DNA of 64,000 bases from [Flexibacter] sp. ATCC 35103 (GTDB taxonomy: Bacteria > Bacteroidota > Bacteroidia > Flavobacteriales > Flavobacteriaceae): contig NZ_MTQF01000001.1 of assembly GCF_001975985.1 (NCBI RefSeq), positions 231,464-295,463 on the forward strand. Reading direction: 5' to 3'. Both the position numbers and the translations under genes were made by a program. Shown one piece after another: positions 61,056-64,000 of this stretch (position 1 is the stretch's first letter; each line of letters begins with the position of its first letter). The notes under the pieces are model-generated. The model saw nothing but the letters and a program-made list of their open reading frames with translations, had not been told where the DNA came from and made no database searches.

Positions 61056-62552
61056 ATGATCAACAAACCTACTCTTCAAAATCATAAAAAATTACTATTG
61101 CTATTTTTAATCCTTTTAAGCTTAACAGTAAATGCACAAATAGGAATTGGGACAACAACACCAAATGCAAGTTCTATTTTGGATGTTACCTCAACAACAA
61201 AAGGAATGCTAACACCCAGAATGACTACTGCCCAAAGAAACGCCATTACTACACCCGCTGACGGATTAATGGTGTATGACACTGATTTAAAAGTATTTTA
61301 CTATTACTCTGCAGGTACCTCAACATGGTTGCCAATTGTGAGCGGTTCACCAGGAAGAATCAATTTTAAGCGTATAAAATCTACAGATGTTTTGGCGACG
61401 GTTTTAGCTGCTGAACTTGCTGCAGGCGGCGGATCAAAATATCTTTTAAGTTCTACTACTTTATATGAAATTAATGGTACGGTATCTTTTAATTTTCCTA
61501 TTGATTTAAATAATGCTTATGTACAAGGATTAGATGCAAATGATGATATCATAATCAGACCTTCAGGAAATATTTTTGAAGGTGCGACCGGAGGAAGTAT
61601 TCGAGGTGTAACTCTTATTGCTACAGCCGGAAATGTGTTTAACCTTAGCGGAGCAGCAACTCAAAACTTAATATTTAGAGATTGTATTGTAGCTAATTCT
61701 AATACGGTGGGTTCAATATCAGGTTTTGGATTAGTATTTCTAAGCATTATTCAATTTTCAGGAAATACAAACGGAATAACCTATAACAACATTACACAGT
61801 TATTATTAAGCAATTTAGGATGGTTTGGTAATAATACAGGAACCTACGAAAAACTAACGGGAACTTTTATGTTGGTAGAAAAACAAGGCGGTTTTAGTCA
61901 GGTTGATGGCTCTGCTATAGGTTTTGATGTATCCGGAAACCCTACTGTAAGTGGCGATGCAGTATTAGAATCAGTTGTCTTTACTGGTACAAATGCTACA
62001 GGTTATGTGAAACCTTATACCGCAGGAGGAATTTATACAGGATATAATTTTACCAATAGCTGGAATGTGCGATCTGCCGGAATACCAACAGAAGCAGATG
62101 CAAGTGCTGTTGGAGATTTTTCTATGGATTATATCGTTGGTTCTGGTGCCAGTACTGTATTTAACACCTCTAATCCTAGTAATATTACAAAAGTACTTGG
62201 AACTTCAGCATCGTATAATTTATTTAGATTTGCGCTTGATGCAATTCCAAACGCCAATAACAGATTACGATATATGGGTAAAAAGAAAAGAATTTTTCAG
62301 CTAGCAGGTTCTATCTCTTTTCAGGTTACAAACGCAGGAACTTATATCATTTATGTTGCTAAAAACGGAACTCCTTTAACACAATATAAAATTTACGGAA
62401 AAGGTTTGCAGGCACTTGATATTGTTGTACTTCCGTTGAATGCATCATTTGAATTATCAAATAATGATTATATCGAAGTATATGCACAGCGTTATACCGG
62501 AGGTATTACAGATGGTATTATAACGCCAAATATGACTGTGACTATCAAATAA
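61056..62552 (+). CDS. Secreted head-domain-like surface protein
   Basis: The 498-residue exported protein has a signal ending LTVNAQIG and the characteristic QIGIGTTTPNASSILDVTST start. TTAQRNAITTPADGLMVYDT and WLPIVSGSPG follow; this opening recurs in Bacteroidota surface proteins. The rest is beta-rich and resembles a right-handed helix or phage-tail-like fold (IEVYAQRYTGG at the end). There is no type IX sorting domain, so it may be retained by another means. It follows the sorted protein by 46 bp. Function unknown. Its stop lies in an AAAT microsatellite. Confidence 0.75.
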   Translation: MINKPTLQNHKKLLLLFLILLSLTVNAQIGIGTTTPNASSILDVTSTTKGMLTPRMTTAQRNAITTPADGLMVYDTDLKVFYYYSAGTSTWLPIVSGSPGRINFKRIKSTDVLATVLAAELAAGGGSKYLLSSTTLYEINGTVSFNFPIDLNNAYVQGLDANDDIIIRPSGNIFEGATGGSIRGVTLIATAGNVFNLSGAATQNLIFRDCIVANSNTVGSISGFGLVFLSIIQFSGNTNGITYNNITQLLLSNLGWFGNNTGTYEKLTGTFMLVEKQGGFSQVDGSAIGFDVSGNPTVSGDAVLESVVFTGTNATGYVKPYTAGGIYTGYNFTNSWNVRSAGIPTEADASAVGDFSMDYIVGSGASTVFNTSNPSNITKVLGTSASYNLFRFALDAIPNANNRLRYMGKKKRIFQLAGSISFQVTNAGTYIIYVAKNGTPLTQYKIYGKGLQALDIVVLPLNASFELSNNDYIEVYAQRYTGGITDGIITPNMTVTIK

Positions 62553-62577
62553 ATAAATAAATAAATAAATAAATAAA
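62547..62577. repeat. (AAAT)7 microsatellite overlapping a stop codon
   Basis: Seven AAAT units plus AAA start at 62547 and include the TAA stop of the surface-protein gene. Length changes would keep the first TAA, so the protein end is stable. Confidence 0.9.
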
Positions 62578-62606
62578 GCAGCCGTATCGATAAAGAGACG
62601 GCTGCT
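62577..62606 (+). terminator. Terminator between convergent genes
   Basis: AGCAGCCGT and ACGGCTGCT form a perfect 9-bp stem with a 12-nt loop, followed by TTTTATTT. Confidence 0.85.
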
Positions 62607-62635
62607 TTTATTTAAAATACAAACTAAATTGTTTA

Positions 62636-63649
62636 TTATAACTTAATTGCAATTTTTCCAATCGTTTTGCCAGATTCAAGCAATTCATGCGCTTTTTTAA
62701 AATTATCTGCTGTAAGCCCAATAAAAGTTTCTTTTAAAGTTGTTTTTAGCGTTCCATCATCCAGAAGATCAGCAATTTTATTCAGGATATTGTGTTGTTC
62801 CTGAATATCATCAGTTTCAAACATAGAACGTGTGTACATTAACTCCCAGGAAAATGAGGCGCTTTTGTTTTTTAGTTTATTTAGAGCCACAGGATCACTG
62901 CTTCCGGTAATCGATGCAATATGTCCCTGAGGTTTAATTAATTCGACCATTGCATCCCAATACGAATTTGTATCTACAAAGTCCAGAATAAAATCTACGT
63001 ATTCAAATCCGGCTTCTCTCACTGAGCTAATTAAATCTTTGTGATTCACTACAAAATCAGCACCTTGCTGTTTGCACCAATCCATAGTTTCCGGACGCGA
63101 AGCAGTTGCAATAACCGTTAATCCGGCAACTTTTTTTGCCAGTTGAATTGCGATTGAACCCACTCCTCCGGCACCGCCAATGATTAAAATAGATTTACCT
63201 TTGTCTTTTTCAGGATCGATCCTAATACGATCAAATAATATTTCCCAGGCCGTTAAACCTGTCAAAGGTATTGCTGCAGCTTCTTCAATACTTAGCGATG
63301 TTGGTTTTTTGCCCACAATTCGTTCATCAATAATCTGATATTCAGCATTGCTTCCTTGTTTTGTAATATCTCCTGCATAAAATACGGGATCACCTACCTC
63401 GAACAAACGCACCTTTTCTCCTACTGCTTCGACAATTCCTACTGCATCCCAGCCAATAATTTTTGGAGTATCGAGTATCGTATCTTTTGCACTATTCTGG
63501 CGAATTTTATAATCAACCGGATTAACAGATACAGCACTAATTTTTACCAATAAATCACCTGCGCCCGGAATTGGCTTTTGAGTTTCAAATTCTATAAAAC
63601 TCTCTTTTTCAGTTATGGACAATGATGTTTTGAATCCTATAGCTTTCAT
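62636..63649 (-). CDS. Zinc-type alcohol dehydrogenase-like / quinone oxidoreductase family protein
   Basis: NAD(P)H-dependent medium-chain reductase. ATG at 63649 gives 337 residues beginning MKAIGFKTSLSI; the longer start at 63694 adds 15 unrelated residues. It has the GroES-like domain (VKISAVSVNPVDYKIRQ, GWDAVGIVEAVGEKV) and a Rossmann domain (ILIIGGAGGVGSIAIQLAKK). The structural-zinc Cys cluster is missing, so it belongs to the quinone-reductase-like branch. Substrate unknown, possibly quinones or reactive aldehydes. The next gene on the same strand is an NmrA-like reductase, which may be functionally related. Confidence 0.88.
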   Translation of the reverse strand: MKAIGFKTSLSITEKESFIEFETQKPIPGAGDLLVKISAVSVNPVDYKIRQNSAKDTILDTPKIIGWDAVGIVEAVGEKVRLFEVGDPVFYAGDITKQGSNAEYQIIDERIVGKKPTSLSIEEAAAIPLTGLTAWEILFDRIRIDPEKDKGKSILIIGGAGGVGSIAIQLAKKVAGLTVIATASRPETMDWCKQQGADFVVNHKDLISSVREAGFEYVDFILDFVDTNSYWDAMVELIKPQGHIASITGSSDPVALNKLKNKSASFSWELMYTRSMFETDDIQEQHNILNKIADLLDDGTLKTTLKETFIGLTADNFKKAHELLESGKTIGKIAIKL

Positions 63650-63774
63650 ATTTATAATTTTTAAGGTTGTAATATTACAAAGATAACAGCTCATTGAATT
63701 TTATAAATGGTATAAGTTGATCGTATATCTGTATAATTTTGTCAACGTGAAATCATTTACTTTTAGAAACAAAA

Positions 63775-63803
63775 AAAAAGCTGATTTTACAATCAGCTTT
63801 TTT
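63775..63803 (-). terminator. Terminator of the partial NmrA-like gene
   Basis: GCTGATT and AATCAGC form a 7-bp stem with a 4-nt loop, flanked by A and T runs; it lies just after the stop of the gene at the window edge on the minus strand. Confidence 0.75.
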
Positions 63804-63811
63804 TATAAAAA

Positions 63812-64000
63812 TTAGAATTTAGCAGCAAATTCCTTTGCAAAATCTTCCAGTTTAATCTTGCCTTCAACAGAGAAAGTATTGCTTAAAAAGTGTGCCTGAA
63901 TTTTACCGCTTCTTAAACCTGAACCCATTTCCTGATATAATCCAGCAATTTCTTCCGGTAATCCGGCTTGTTTCATTCCGCCAAGAGATTGCTCATCAGT
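63812..64000 (-). CDS. NmrA-like NAD(P)-dependent oxidoreductase (3' end only)
   Basis: Only the last 62 residues are in the window; the gene continues beyond it. The tail reads QAGLPEEIAGLYQEMGSGL, then RSGKIQAHFLS and KIKLEDFAKEFAAKF. It matches the C-terminus of NmrA-family short-chain dehydrogenase-like proteins that bind NAD(P) and act as redox sensors or quinone reductases. Assignment is limited by the truncation. Confidence 0.6.
   Translation of the reverse strand, partial: TDEQSLGGMKQAGLPEEIAGLYQEMGSGLRSGKIQAHFLSNTFSVEGKIKLEDFAKEFAAKF

Overview
The window is chromosomal DNA of a Flavobacterium-type member of the Bacteroidota. The evidence is the AT-rich sequence, the absence of Shine-Dalgarno sites, promoters of the TTG-N19-TAnnTTTG form, a SusC/SusD pair, Oar-like and other TonB-dependent receptors, a type IX secretion C-terminal domain, DUF4625 lipoproteins and a minimal class Id-like ribonucleotide reductase. 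No rRNA, tRNA, CRISPR array, insertion sequence or prophage was seen. About fifty genes are supported, and the gaps between them carry several families of short palindromic repeats.

Layout. 0-8.4 kb: a polysaccharide deacetylase lipoprotein, an OmpR-type two-component pair, an intergenic array of about 405-bp tandem repeats, and an Oar-like TonB-dependent receptor preceded by 11-bp phased repeats. 8.4-15.2 kb: a receiver-like protein, a tiny Lys/Ser/Thr-rich protein, a very acidic protein, a membrane protein, the non-homologous end-joining pair LigD and Ku, a STAS/SEC14-like protein and a secreted alpha/beta hydrolase. 15.4-18.3 kb: a Cache-LytTR membrane regulator, a methyltransferase and an XRE regulator. 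18.4-21.8 kb: an AT-rich island with a reverse transcriptase resembling the antiviral DRT2 class, a 416-bp leader that looks like its template RNA, and a divergent unknown gene. 22-27.3 kb: a GlxA-type regulator with a cysteine hydrolase, a cobalamin riboswitch serving a collagen-like/PKD lipoprotein, ribB and a Crp-family regulator. 27.3-34.2 kb: a probable zinc-acquisition operon (His/Cys-rich protein, two DUF4625 lipoproteins, TonB receptor, e(P4)-type phosphatase, AztD-like lipoprotein) behind a clear promoter with an overlapping dyad. 34.5-40.2 kb: nrdBA, an acetyltransferase and flavohemoglobin, with composite repeats on both sides of the last. 40.5-50.4 kb: a LytS-type kinase, a metzincin-like protease, SusC, SusD and a LytTR response regulator. 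51-54.3 kb: a small membrane protein, an AhpD-like protein, and a DGPF protein next to an ECF42-like sigma factor. 54.4-58.4 kb: a KaiC-KaiB-KaiB-kinase-receiver operon. 58.9-64 kb: a PID-CTERM-like peptide, two secreted surface proteins, a quinone-reductase-like dehydrogenase and the end of an NmrA-like oxidoreductase.

The most interesting element is the reverse transcriptase locus. The leader upstream of the gene starts at a consensus -7 element, is closed by a 15-nt inverted repeat with one mismatch, and contains an 84-codon stop-free frame. Two in-frame ACA triplets 102 nt apart lie in that frame, and the only stop lies just beyond the second. This is what would be expected if rolling-circle reverse transcription joined ACA to ACA to make a nearly endless open reading frame, as reported for DRT2 systems. 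The assignment rests on motif recall and geometry and needs a search and cDNA sequencing.
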